A stretch of DNA of 64,000 nucleotides from CAVYOE01 sp963770155. GTDB lineage: Bacteria > Actinomycetota > Thermoleophilia > Solirubrobacterales > 70-9. Made by a program: the position numbers and the translations under genes. Positions 24,545-32,562 of this stretch are shown piece by piece. Where the stretch lies: assembly GCA_963770155.1 (NCBI GenBank), contig CAVYOE010000001.1, positions 2,232,001-2,296,000 of the forward strand, in the 5' to 3' direction. How positions within the stretch are numbered: the stretch's first letter is position 1; every line of letters starts with the position of its first letter. The notes under the pieces were generated by a model. That model worked only from the letters and a program-made list of their open reading frames with translations. It ran no database searches and was not told where the DNA came from.

Positions 24545-25417
24545 GTGATCATCAGCTGCTCGATCTCGGGCGCGATCGCGAACCGGGACCAATGCCCGGC
24601 GATCCCCTACACGCCGGAGGAGTATGCGGCGGAGGCGCGGCGCGCCGTCGACGAGGGCGCCTCCCAGATCCACATCCACGCGCGCACGCCTGACGGGACC
24701 CCGAGCTACGAGATCGAGGACTTCCGCGCGATCACCACTGCCATCCTGGATGAGGTTGGGGATGTGATCGTCAACTACTCGACCGGGGCGATCGGGGTGC
24801 CGGTCGAGAAGCGCCTCGCCTACCTGCGCGAGCTGAAGCCCGACGTGGCCGCGCTGAACATGAGCTCGATGAACTACGCCAAGTACTCGCGGCGGCGCAA
24901 GGACTGGGTGTTCAAGGCGGTGTTCGAGAACAGCTTCGACCTGATCTCGGAGTTCATGGAGGAGATGATCGAGCTCGGGATCCAGCCCGAGCACGAGTGC
25001 TTCGACGCCGGCCACGTCGCCAACCTCGACCCCTTCCTCGACATGGGCATGCTGAAGCCGCCGCTACAGATCTCGCTGGTGATGGGGGTGACCGGCGGTA
25101 TCCGCCCGGTACCGAAGAACGTCACCTTCATGTCGGAGCAGATCCCGGGCGGACCGGAGGGCCCGAACAACTGGCAGGTGATCGGGGTCTCCCGCGACCA
25201 GTGGAAGCTCCTCGCCTCTTCGCTCATGTTGGGTGGCAACGTGCGGGCGGGCTTGGAGGACAACCTCTACCTCCCGAACGGCAAAATGGCGACCTCGAAC
25301 GGGGACCTGATCGCGAAGGCCCGGCAGATGGCCGAGGACATCGGCCGGCGGGCGGCGACCGTGGCTGAGGCTCGGGAGATGCTGGGCCTGAAGAACCGTG
25401 ACCGCGCTGCCGCTTAG
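24545..25417 (+). CDS. Beta-keto acid cleavage enzyme (BKACE, DUF849 family)
   Basis: About 290 residues. BKACE enzymes split a beta-keto acid with acetyl-CoA, giving acetoacetate and a new acyl-CoA. Seen: PVIISCSISGAIANRDQCPAI at the N-terminus, the zinc ligands in IHIHARTPDG, IVNYSTGAIG, ALNMSSMNYAKYS, ECFDAGHVANLDPF and LMLGGNVRAGLEDNLYLPNG. GTG 24545 is the first standard start; CTG at 24524, overlapping the carboxyltransferase stop (CTGA), would add SRFEDPV, which matches the usual N-terminus better. The gene end overlaps the next by 20 bases. Substrate unknown; in this operon it would come from the hydratase and dehydrogenase branch. Confidence 0.87.
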   Translation: MIISCSISGAIANRDQCPAIPYTPEEYAAEARRAVDEGASQIHIHARTPDGTPSYEIEDFRAITTAILDEVGDVIVNYSTGAIGVPVEKRLAYLRELKPDVAALNMSSMNYAKYSRRRKDWVFKAVFENSFDLISEFMEEMIELGIQPEHECFDAGHVANLDPFLDMGMLKPPLQISLVMGVTGGIRPVPKNVTFMSEQIPGGPEGPNNWQVIGVSRDQWKLLASSLMLGGNVRAGLEDNLYLPNGKMATSNGDLIAKARQMAEDIGRRAATVAEAREMLGLKNRDRAAA

Positions 25418-26630
25418 TGACGTAAGGGTCCTCGACCTGACCAGGCTGCTGCCCGGCGGCTTCTGCTCGCTGATGCTGGCCGACATGGGCGCTGACGTGC
25501 TCAAGGTCGAGGACACCGGGATGGGGGACTACGTGCGCTGGGCGCCGCCGCAGTACGAGGGCGCCCCCGACAGCGCCAACTCCGCCCTCTACCTGGCGCT
25601 CAACCGGGGCAAACGTTCGATCCGGCTCGACCTGAAGACGGACCAGGGCAAGGAAGTCTTGCTGCGCCTGGTCCGCGACTACGACGTCCTGCTCGAGTCG
25701 TTCCGTCCCGGGGTGCTCGAAAAGCTCGGGGTTGGCTACGAGCAGCTGCGCGAGGAGAACCCCGGCCTCGTCTACTGCGCGATCACCGGCTACGGCCAGA
25801 CCGGGCCCAACACCGGCCGCGCCGGGCACGACATGAACTACCTCGGCCTGAACGGCCTGCTCGGCCTGACCGGCCAGAAGGGCGGGCCGCCGACTCAGTC
25901 CGCGGGTCAGATCGCCGACATCGGCGGCGGCGCGCTGATGGCCGCGTTCGGCGTGATGGCGGCGCTGCACGAGCGCCATCGCTCCGGGGAGGGCCAGTTG
26001 GTCGACGTCTCGATGACGGACGGCTCGCTCGCTTGGCTCGCGATGGAGGCTGCTCGTTACTTCTGCGACGGCGAGGTCTACCGCCGCGGCGAGCTCTTCC
26101 TTGCCGGACGCCTGGTCTGCTACCTGCCCTACGAGGCCGCGGACGGCTGGGTCACCTGCGGTGCCCTCGAGCAGAAGTTCTGGCATGCATTCTGCGACGG
26201 GGTTGGACGCGAGGACCTGAAGGACAAGCAGTTCGAGCCTCCCGGGTCCGAGGTTCACGGGCAGGTCGCCGAGATCTTCAAGGCAAAGAGCCGGGACGAG
26301 TGGAAGGCGTTCAACGACGAGCACGACGCGATGATCGAGCCGGTGCTCGATCTCGACGAGGCGCTCGAGTCCGACCTCGTCAAGGCGCGAGAGATGGTGG
26401 TCGAGCTCGACCAGCCAGGAGCAGAGAAGCCCGTGCGGCAGCTAGGGGTACCGGTGAAGTTCTCACGGACGCCGGGAGACCCCAACCGCGCCCCGGGGCC
26501 GGTGCTCGGGGAGCACACCGATGAGGTGCTCGAGGCGGCCGGCTACTCGGCCGAGGAGATCGCCGAGATGAAGGAAGCGGGGGCGGTGGCAGGGCCCGCC
26601 ACCGACGTCGAAGCCTCGTTCATGGCGTGA
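25398..26630 (+). CDS. CaiB/BaiF-family CoA-transferase, alpha-methylacyl-CoA-racemase-like
   Basis: 410 residues. VRVLDLTRLLPGGFCSLMLADMG and DVLLESFRPGVLEKLG are typical for family III CoA-transferases. The AGHDMNYLGLNG motif (His144, Asp145) and the later DIGGGALMA (Asp174) match the His/Asp acid-base pair of alpha-methylacyl-CoA racemases, so epimerisation of 2-methylacyl-CoA is as likely as CoA transfer. GTG start, 20 bases inside the BKACE gene. Racemisation of branched acyl-CoA before dehydrogenation would fit the two dehydrogenases across the divergent promoter. Confidence 0.86.
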   Translation: MTALPLSDVRVLDLTRLLPGGFCSLMLADMGADVLKVEDTGMGDYVRWAPPQYEGAPDSANSALYLALNRGKRSIRLDLKTDQGKEVLLRLVRDYDVLLESFRPGVLEKLGVGYEQLREENPGLVYCAITGYGQTGPNTGRAGHDMNYLGLNGLLGLTGQKGGPPTQSAGQIADIGGGALMAAFGVMAALHERHRSGEGQLVDVSMTDGSLAWLAMEAARYFCDGEVYRRGELFLAGRLVCYLPYEAADGWVTCGALEQKFWHAFCDGVGREDLKDKQFEPPGSEVHGQVAEIFKAKSRDEWKAFNDEHDAMIEPVLDLDEALESDLVKAREMVVELDQPGAEKPVRQLGVPVKFSRTPGDPNRAPGPVLGEHTDEVLEAAGYSAEEIAEMKEAGAVAGPATDVEASFMA

Positions 26631-27319
26631 GCGACAACGGCGACATGCTGAGGATGGGCGAGCTCGCCAGCGCGTCCGGGGTCTCGGCGGCGACGATCAA
26701 GCACTACCTGCGGGAAGGCCTCCTGCCGGAACCGGTCAAGACCTCCCGCAATATGGCCTACTACCCGGCCGACTTCGTCGAGCGGATCCAGCTGATCAAA
26801 AAGCTCCAGGAGCAGCGCTACATGCCTTTGCGCGTGATCAAGGACCTGCTCGAGGAGGACCCCGAGCGGGCCAGAGAGATGATCGCGCTCGGGGATCGCA
26901 TCCTCGAGCGCGCCCGCGCCGGTGAGCAGGAGCGAGCCAGTGCCGAGGAGCTACGCGACCTCTACGAGGTGCCCCAGGAGGTCATCGACCGGCTTGCCGA
27001 GCTCGAAGTCCTGACGCCCACCGAGGAGGGCTATAGCCCAACCGACGCCCGCATCATCAGCGCGATCTCGCGCTTCCGCGCCGGCGGCTACGACGAGCGG
27101 ATCGGGTTCACCGTCTACGACACGCTCCGGTACAAGAGCGCCCTCGAGCAGCTTGTGCGCGAAGAGGTGGGCGTGCTCATGGACCGTCTCGCCGGCGAGA
27201 TGGAGCCTGAGGCCGTTCTCGAGTTGCTCGATGCGGGGGTCGAGCCGCTTCAGGAGCTGATTGCGGCGCTCCACGACAAGCTCTTGGTCGCGGAGCTCGA
27301 GCGCCAGCGCGATCCCTGA
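26627..27319 (+). CDS. MerR-family transcriptional regulator
   Basis: 230 residues. N-terminal winged helix: MGELASASGVSAATIKHYLREGLLPEP (about 6-32) and MAYYPADFVERIQLIKKLQ. Then a long helix and a C-terminal domain without the Cys clusters of metal sensors, so an organic effector such as an acyl-CoA is more likely. GTG start overlapping the upstream TGA by four bases. As the last gene of the catabolic operon it is the natural candidate for regulating the divergent promoter region near 22 kb. Confidence 0.86.
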   Translation: MSDNGDMLRMGELASASGVSAATIKHYLREGLLPEPVKTSRNMAYYPADFVERIQLIKKLQEQRYMPLRVIKDLLEEDPERAREMIALGDRILERARAGEQERASAEELRDLYEVPQEVIDRLAELEVLTPTEEGYSPTDARIISAISRFRAGGYDERIGFTVYDTLRYKSALEQLVREEVGVLMDRLAGEMEPEAVLELLDAGVEPLQELIAALHDKLLVAELERQRDP

Positions 27320-27356
27320 CGATCCGGCCAGCGGTCCGCATAGACTTCCCGGCCTG

Positions 27357-27881
27357 ATGGAGCCCGCAAAGCACGACAATCGACGCCACTGGACAGGAGT
27401 GGCCGTGCTTGGCGCAATCGCCGTTCTGGTGTTCGTATTGGTCAGCTTGCTGGGCTGCGGCGAGGACGGGGAGGGGGACACCCTCTCCGACGCCGGCGAG
27501 ATCGTCTTCAACTCTGCACCGCATGTTGCCTACTGGGTCGGGCCGCAGCCCGGAACGACCGGGTACGAGATCGACACCGCGCAGGACCGGGTGTTCGTCC
27601 GTTATCTGACCGACGATGCCGAACCCGGTGACACTCAGCCGAACTACCTCACTGTTGGCAGCTACTCGGTGCCCGGTGCGGCCGCACGGCTGCAGGAGGA
27701 TCAGGCTGCCGGGGGCGAGCTCGAGGAAGCTGACGGCTACGTCCTGTTCGAGGAGGCCGACGGCCAGCGTGCCTATGTGGTCTTCGACGACGAGCCGGAC
27801 ATCCAGATCGAGATCTTCGATCCCGATGCCGGCCGCGCGGCCGAACTGGCTCGCTCAGGCGACCTGCGCCCGCTCGAGTAG
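27357..27881 (+). CDS. Putative lipoprotein, unknown function
   Basis: 174 residues. A hydrophobic segment (about 15-33) ends in SLLGCGED, which fits a lipobox with Cys at about residue 34, so a lipid-anchored exported protein is likely. The rest is acidic, with APHVAYWVGPQPGTTGYEI, VFVRYLTDDAEPGD and ADGQRAYVVFDDEPDIQIEIFDP, and looks like a small beta-rich domain. No family recognised. ATG 27357 is chosen since it places the hydrophobic segment near the N-terminus; the frame upstream overlaps the MerR gene. Confidence 0.7.
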   Translation: MEPAKHDNRRHWTGVAVLGAIAVLVFVLVSLLGCGEDGEGDTLSDAGEIVFNSAPHVAYWVGPQPGTTGYEIDTAQDRVFVRYLTDDAEPGDTQPNYLTVGSYSVPGAAARLQEDQAAGGELEEADGYVLFEEADGQRAYVVFDDEPDIQIEIFDPDAGRAAELARSGDLRPLE

Positions 27882-27938
27882 GCCATTCGGCCAAAAAGTG
27901 CCGCACCTGTTCAAGGTGGCAGGTAGCCTTACCTCGCG

Positions 27939-29654
27939 ATGAGCACGACTTTGTTCGAAGCTCGCGCGCTCGGACGTATCTCTCTGAAGGCCGTTGCGGG
28001 GGCGCTTCTCGCCGCCTTTGCGCTTGCGTTTGTCGCAGGGGTGCCCGAGCCCGCGCACGGACAGACGGCGAAGGCCGCCAAGAAGAAGAAAAAGAAGAAG
28101 AAAGGCACCAGCCAGGTCCTGGGCGTGCAGCAGGCGTCCCCGGGTGCTCAGGGGCCTGCGGGCCCCCAAGGGCCGATCGGACAGACCGGTCCCCAGGGCG
28201 AGCAGGGCCCTCAAGGTGCGACCGGCGCCACCGGGGCAACGGGAGCCACCGGCGCCACCGGTGGCCAAGGCCCACAAGGAATTCAGGGCGAGCAGGGAAT
28301 CCAGGGCGAACAAGGCATTCAGGGCATTCAGGGCGTCCAGGGCGAGACGGGCCCGGCCGGCCCCCAGGGGCCGATCGGGCAGACCGGGCCCCAGGGCGAG
28401 ACGGGGCCCCAGGGCGAGCAGGGGATCCAGGGTGAGACGGGGGCCACAGGTGCAACCGGCCCGCAGGGCGCAACCGGCCCGCAAGGACCTCAGGGCGAGA
28501 CCGGCGCAACGGGAGCCACCGGCGCCCAAGGGCCCCAGGGCGAGCAGGGAATCCAGGGCGACCAGGGCATTCAGGGTGAAACGGGCCCGGCCGGCCCCCA
28601 GGGGCCGATCGGGCAGACCGGGCCCCAGGGCGAGCAGGGGATTCAGGGCGAAACGGGCGCCACAGGTGCAACCGGCCCCCAGGGCGAGCAAGGAACTCAG
28701 GGCGAGCAGGGCATCCAGGGCGACCAGGGCATCCAGGGCATCCAGGGCGAAACGGGCCCAGCCGGCCCCCAGGGGCCGATCGGACAGACCGGTCCCCAGG
28801 GCGAGCAGGGGATTCAGGGCGAAACGGGCGCCACAGGTGCAACCGGCCCCCAGGGGCCTCAGGGTGAAACCGGCGCCACCGGTGCCCAAGGACCCCAGGG
28901 CGAGCAAGGAACTCAGGGCGAGCAGGGCATCCAGGGCATCCAGGGCGAGACGGGCCCAGCCGGCCCCCAGGGGCCGATCGGACAGACCGGGCCCCAGGGC
29001 GAGACCGGCGCCACAGGTGCAACCGGCCCCCAGGGGCCTCAGGGTGAAACCGGCGCCACCGGTGCCCAAGGGCCCCAGGGCGAGCAGGGAATCCAGGGCG
29101 AACAGGGCATCCAGGGCGAGACGGGTCCGGCCGGCCCCAACGGGCCGATCGGGCAGACCGGGCCCCAGGGCGAGCAGGGACCTCAAGGCACGACCGGCGC
29201 GCAGGGACCGAGCGGCCCCGCCGGTCCGCAGGGACCTGACGGCGAGGCCGGCGCTCAAGGACCCGCTGGTCCTCAGGGTCCGATCGGGCCTGCAGGCGCC
29301 GCCGGCCCCCAGGGACCCCAAGGTCCGCAGGGGCCCAAGGGTGAACAGGGGATCCAGGGGATCCAAGGCACACAGGGCCCCCAGGGTCCGGCTGGAATCA
29401 GCGGATTCCAGGTGCTCGAATCGACCTCGGCGAACAACTCGGCCAACAAGTCACACAATTCCCCCACCTGCCCGGCCGGCAAGACCGTGATCGGCGGGGG
29501 CGGGTCGGTCAGCCTCGCAAGCGGTATAGCGATTGCGAGCAGCACCGTGGCCGGTCAGGCTTGGACCGTGACTGCCTACGAGTCCGGCGTCGGCGGCACT
29601 AACTCGAACTGGACGATTACCGCGCGCGTCCACTGCGCAACCGTCGCCCCTTAG
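27939..29654 (+). CDS. Collagen-like triple-helix repeat surface protein
   Basis: 571 residues. Signal peptide (hydrophobic 18-33, cleavage near HGQTA), a run of eight lysines (48-55), then an uninterrupted Gly-X-Y region from about residue 69 to 486, roughly 139 triplets rich in GPQGEQG, GIQG, GATGATG. One 17-residue block, GPAGPQGPIGQTGPQGE and its variants, is repeated six times. The 85-residue C-terminal domain (GFQVLESTSANNSANKS to ITARVHCATVAP) has two Cys and may nucleate trimerisation. Gly-X-Y proteins of bacteria form rigid stalks on the surface. No hydroxylation machinery is implied. Long open frames on the other strand here are artefacts of the repeats. Confidence 0.92.
   Translation: MSTTLFEARALGRISLKAVAGALLAAFALAFVAGVPEPAHGQTAKAAKKKKKKKKGTSQVLGVQQASPGAQGPAGPQGPIGQTGPQGEQGPQGATGATGATGATGATGGQGPQGIQGEQGIQGEQGIQGIQGVQGETGPAGPQGPIGQTGPQGETGPQGEQGIQGETGATGATGPQGATGPQGPQGETGATGATGAQGPQGEQGIQGDQGIQGETGPAGPQGPIGQTGPQGEQGIQGETGATGATGPQGEQGTQGEQGIQGDQGIQGIQGETGPAGPQGPIGQTGPQGEQGIQGETGATGATGPQGPQGETGATGAQGPQGEQGTQGEQGIQGIQGETGPAGPQGPIGQTGPQGETGATGATGPQGPQGETGATGAQGPQGEQGIQGEQGIQGETGPAGPNGPIGQTGPQGEQGPQGTTGAQGPSGPAGPQGPDGEAGAQGPAGPQGPIGPAGAAGPQGPQGPQGPKGEQGIQGIQGTQGPQGPAGISGFQVLESTSANNSANKSHNSPTCPAGKTVIGGGGSVSLASGIAIASSTVAGQAWTVTAYESGVGGTNSNWTITARVHCATVAP
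28143..29396 (+). repeat. Gly-X-Y coding repeat tract
   Basis: About 1.25 kb of imperfect 9-base and longer tandem repeats encoding the triple-helix region. The segment carrying GGCCGATCGGGCAGACCGG or close variants occurs near 28174, 28371, 28604, 28774, 28974 and 29144. Long near-identical units make copy number prone to change and to mis-assembly. Confidence 0.9.
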
Positions 29655-29673
29655 GCGCCAGTACGGTTCAAAG

Positions 29674-30279
29674 ATGGCTGCAGTGGCGCTGGCGCTGATG
29701 GTCGCCTACCTCTTCCTGGCGTTCGGGGTGCGGGTGGCGGTCGCAGTGCGGACCACCGGCGATACCGGGATCGTCAACCTCGGTTCGGTCCCGCCGATCG
29801 AGCTGCTCGGGGGGACACTGTTCTTCGCGGGGGTCGCACTCGGCGGAGCCAATCCGCTTCTTGCGGTGCTCGACCTGGTCGAGCCGTGGGAGGGGCTCGA
29901 CGCCACCGCGGCTCACGTGGCCGGGCTGGCCCTCTGTGGGGTCGGGATCGCCGGAACGTTCGGGGCGCAGATGGCGATGGGCGCGTCGTGGCGGATCGGC
30001 GTTGACCCCGAGGAGCGCACCGATCTGGTCACCGGCGGCGTCTTCGCCCTGTGCCGGAACCCGATCTACACCTTCATGCTGATCTCCATGATCGGCTTTG
30101 CCCTGCTCGTCCCGACCTGGACCGCGCTGCTTGCCGGCGTCCTCCTGATCCTGGGGCTCGAGATCCAGGTCCGCCTTGTCGAAGAGCCGCACCTGCTGCG
30201 AACGCAGGGACGGCCGTATCGCGAGTACGCGCAGCAGGTGGGGCGTTTCGTTCCGGGCATCGGCCTGCTGCGCGCTTGA
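29674..30279 (+). CDS. Membrane methyltransferase of the ICMT/PEMT type
   Basis: 201 residues with about five membrane helices. The C-terminal half has the SAM-binding pattern of isoprenylcysteine carboxyl methyltransferases and phospholipid methyltransferases: LVTGGVFALCRNPIYTFML (about 115-135) and EEPHLLRTQGRPYREYAQQVGRFVPG (about 170-196), with the RNPIY and EE..L...G..Y..Y signatures. Bacterial members methylate small or lipid-like substrates that are mostly unknown. ATG 29674. The stop overlaps the TTG start of the next gene. Confidence 0.82.
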   Translation: MAAVALALMVAYLFLAFGVRVAVAVRTTGDTGIVNLGSVPPIELLGGTLFFAGVALGGANPLLAVLDLVEPWEGLDATAAHVAGLALCGVGIAGTFGAQMAMGASWRIGVDPEERTDLVTGGVFALCRNPIYTFMLISMIGFALLVPTWTALLAGVLLILGLEIQVRLVEEPHLLRTQGRPYREYAQQVGRFVPGIGLLRA

Positions 30280-30647
30280 ACGGCTACGGCCGCGGGCCCT
30301 CAGGCTGGATGGCGGCCTTCTGGGTGGCGATCACGGCCTTCTGGATCCTGTTCATCGCCGCCGCACAGACCGGCCCTCAATTCGTTCTGCGCGTGGTGAT
30401 GCTGGTGCTGACCGCGGGCCTCTACTTCCTGCTCCTGCGCGATGACCGCGACGGACTCGCCCTTGACCGGCGCGAGGGGGAGGTGCCGGGCATCGTCTGG
30501 GCCTTCCTGGTGGCCCTCGGATTGCTTGCGCTGGGCGGTGTCCTCTATTACGGCGCCATTCTGGAACGGAGCGCAAGCGCGATGCTGGCAGTCAGTGTTG
30601 CGCTGCTTCTGGTCGCGAACCGCGACCGTCTCGACTTCCGGCGCTAG
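30276..30647 (+). CDS. Small four-helix membrane protein
   Basis: 123 residues if started at TTG 30276, which overlaps the upstream TGA (TTGA); ATG 30309 would give 112. Hydrophobic stretches at about 11-29, 34-51, 69-90 and 97-113, with a charged RDDRDGLALDRREGE loop in the middle. No family recognised. Likely co-transcribed with the methyltransferase. The last four bases overlap the convergent acyltransferase. Confidence 0.65.
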   Translation: MNGYGRGPSGWMAAFWVAITAFWILFIAAAQTGPQFVLRVVMLVLTAGLYFLLLRDDRDGLALDRREGEVPGIVWAFLVALGLLALGGVLYYGAILERSASAMLAVSVALLLVANRDRLDFRR

Positions 30648-31675
30648 ACCTTGCCCCATTCCATCGCCGTGACGAGGTCCGGCATCACCTGGTCGGGATG
30701 CTCCGCGATCATCTCGCTCGCCGTCTCGGCAAGTCGGTCGTGCAGCGTTTCGTCCGAGCGGAACTGCCGCGGTTGCAGCGGCTCGCGCAGCTTGGCCGTG
30801 GTCTTCCAGCGGTCGCGATAGATCACGGCAGGGAGGATTGGTGAGTTCGTCTGTCGGGCGAGCGCCGCGATCCCGGTCGCGAGGCGGACCTTGCGGCCCG
30901 CCAGCTCGACGACCCGGCCGCGTTCACCGCCGGCGGTGTCGATCGCGAGCCAGCAGACCTCCTTTCGCTTGAGCAGCTCCTCGAAGATCGGGAACGAGCC
31001 GCCGCGTCCGATGAAACGCGCCCCGGCTGCCTCGAGCCGTTCCACTTTGGCCGGCAGATAGAGGGCTCTTGAGCCCGATTGGTGGCGCTCATCCTCGATC
31101 TTTGCCCAGCGGCTGATGTAGAGCGTCTTTTCGTCCCGCTGGAGATGCAGGGCGAGGGCGAGCTGGAGGTGAGGCATCGGGCCGACGTGGACTCCGGCGA
31201 CGATCACACCGCGGCGCTTGCGCGCCTTGTCGAGCTCCTCGATGCCCTCGATCTTGTCCGGCTTCGGAGCCAGCCAGGGCCTCCAAAAAATCTCGTCCAT
31301 CATCCGGTTCTCGCGCAGGTTCTCTCGAGCGAAGGTCTCGAGCTCTTCGGTGTCTTCGCTTCCTGTGAAGACCCGAGCACGGTGCAGGGCCTGCTCGCGT
31401 TGGTCGTCGTTGCGCTTCCACGCGAGGCGTCCGGCGAGGGAGGCGAACCCCACCCCGATCGGCGCAGGGATCCCGGAGTGGAGCCCCTGGGACGCGTAGC
31501 GCCGCTCCCACTTGGGCACGTCGCTCGTCTCGAACAGCTCGGCCTTGGGCCGCTCGATCGCTTCGATCGCCGCGCGCCGTTCGGCTGCGCTCAGCTTCGG
31601 CGGCTCCGCCACCTCGTTCGGGCGGTCAGCGCCGCCGGCGGTTTGCTCCTCTGATTCAGATCTGGACATGTCCAT
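30644..31675 (-). CDS. LpxL/HtrB-like lysophospholipid acyltransferase
   Basis: 343 residues. The core from about 150 resembles the lipid A/PIM acyltransferase family: RRGVIVAGVHVGPMPHLQLAL holds the His-containing active-site block, RFIGRGGSFPIFEELLKRKEVCWLAIDTAGGERG the second block, and FRSDETLHDRLAETASEMIAEHP the end. In actinobacteria this family includes the PatA mannoside acyltransferases. An acidic N-terminus (1-50) precedes it and there is no clear membrane helix. The start codons ATG 31675 and 31669 lie directly behind a TATATG element, which suggests a leaderless message. Acceptor lipid unknown. Confidence 0.7.
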   Translation of the reverse strand: MDMSRSESEEQTAGGADRPNEVAEPPKLSAAERRAAIEAIERPKAELFETSDVPKWERRYASQGLHSGIPAPIGVGFASLAGRLAWKRNDDQREQALHRARVFTGSEDTEELETFARENLRENRMMDEIFWRPWLAPKPDKIEGIEELDKARKRRGVIVAGVHVGPMPHLQLALALHLQRDEKTLYISRWAKIEDERHQSGSRALYLPAKVERLEAAGARFIGRGGSFPIFEELLKRKEVCWLAIDTAGGERGRVVELAGRKVRLATGIAALARQTNSPILPAVIYRDRWKTTAKLREPLQPRQFRSDETLHDRLAETASEMIAEHPDQVMPDLVTAMEWGKV

Positions 31676-31694
31676 ATACTGGCCTGAATTCGAC

Positions 31695-31708
31695 TGACTG
31701 GTCAGTCA
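31695..31708. promoter_or_regulatory. TetR-type operator palindrome TGACTG-GT-CAGTCA
   Basis: A perfect 14-base palindrome in the 56-base divergent gap between the acyltransferase and the nitrilase-TetR-hydrolase operon. TGAC-N4/6-GTCA half-sites are common for TetR-family repressors of lipid genes. The TetR protein encoded at 32562 is the likely ligand, which would make the operon autoregulated and also cover the acyltransferase (inference). Confidence 0.65.
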
Positions 31709-31731
31709 ACCAGGACGGTCGGTCACCCAGA

Positions 31732-32562
31732 ATGCGCGTCGCCGCCGTACAACTCAACTCGACCGATGACCGCGCACGCAACCTTGCGGGAGCCGAGCGG
31801 CTCGTCCGTGACGCGGCCTCCGACGGTGCCCGCCTCGTCTCGCTGCCGGAGAAATGGCCCCTGCTCGGCGACGCGGAGGCCCTGCGCGCGGGAGCCGAGC
31901 CACTGGACGGTCCGGCGATCACCGCCGCCCGCGGCTGGGCGCGGGAGCGCGGCATCCACCTGCTCGCCGGCAGCTTCGCCGAGCAGATCCCCGGTGAGGA
32001 GAAGCTGGCCAACACCTCGGTTCTGATCGGACCCGACGGCGAGATCTCGGCCGTCTACCGCAAGCTTCACCTGTTCGACGTCGAGGTCGAGGGTGTCTCC
32101 TACCGCGAATCGGAGGTCGAGCGGGCCGGCGACGAGATCGTCATCGCCCACGCCGAGGATCTGCCCGTCGGGATGACCGTCTGTTACGACCTCCGCTTCC
32201 CCGAGCTCTATCGGATCCTGGCGATAAAAGGGGCGCGTCTAATCACGGTTCCCTCCGCGTTTACGACGCCCACCGGCCGCGCCCACTGGGAGGTTCTCTT
32301 GCGTGCCCGCGCGATCGAGAATCAGGCTTTTGTGCTCGCCGCCAACCAGGTGGGGCGGGCGGCCCCGCACTTCGACTCGTGGGGACACTCGATGATCGTC
32401 GATGCCTGGGGCGAGGTGCTCGCAATGGCATCGGGCGGAGAGGGGTTTGTCGCGGCAGATCTCGACTTCGCCGCGCAGGAGGAGACCCGGCGCAGCCTTC
32501 CTTCGCTTGCAAACCGCAGGCCCGAGATGTACCGCTGGCCGGAGGCAGCGCCCGTCAGCTGA
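31732..32562 (+). CDS. Carbon-nitrogen hydrolase, Nit/omega-amidase-like
   Basis: 276 residues. The nitrilase-superfamily triad is present: Glu40 in SLPEKWPL, Lys111 in YRKLHLFD, Cys151 in TVCYDLRFPELYR. The latter motif and the length match the Nit1/Nit2 branch, whose members hydrolyse omega-amides such as deaminated glutathione or alpha-ketoglutaramate. Cytosolic. ATG 31732. The TetR gene's ATG shares one base with the stop (TGATG). Confidence 0.88.
   Translation: MRVAAVQLNSTDDRARNLAGAERLVRDAASDGARLVSLPEKWPLLGDAEALRAGAEPLDGPAITAARGWARERGIHLLAGSFAEQIPGEEKLANTSVLIGPDGEISAVYRKLHLFDVEVEGVSYRESEVERAGDEIVIAHAEDLPVGMTVCYDLRFPELYRILAIKGARLITVPSAFTTPTGRAHWEVLLRARAIENQAFVLAANQVGRAAPHFDSWGHSMIVDAWGEVLAMASGGEGFVAADLDFAAQEETRRSLPSLANRRPEMYRWPEAAPVS

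Noticed and set aside
27649..29373. Long minus-strand frames rich in Pro, Arg, Leu or Gly opposite the collagen-like gene
   Set aside because: They arise from the periodic Gly-X-Y repeats read backwards; no fold, start site or ribosome site supports them, and the plus-strand product has a signal peptide and an end domain.
28143..29396. Repeat tract that might be taken for a CRISPR array
   Set aside because: Repeats are imperfect, of varying length, without unique spacers, and are all in one coding frame of Gly-X-Y.
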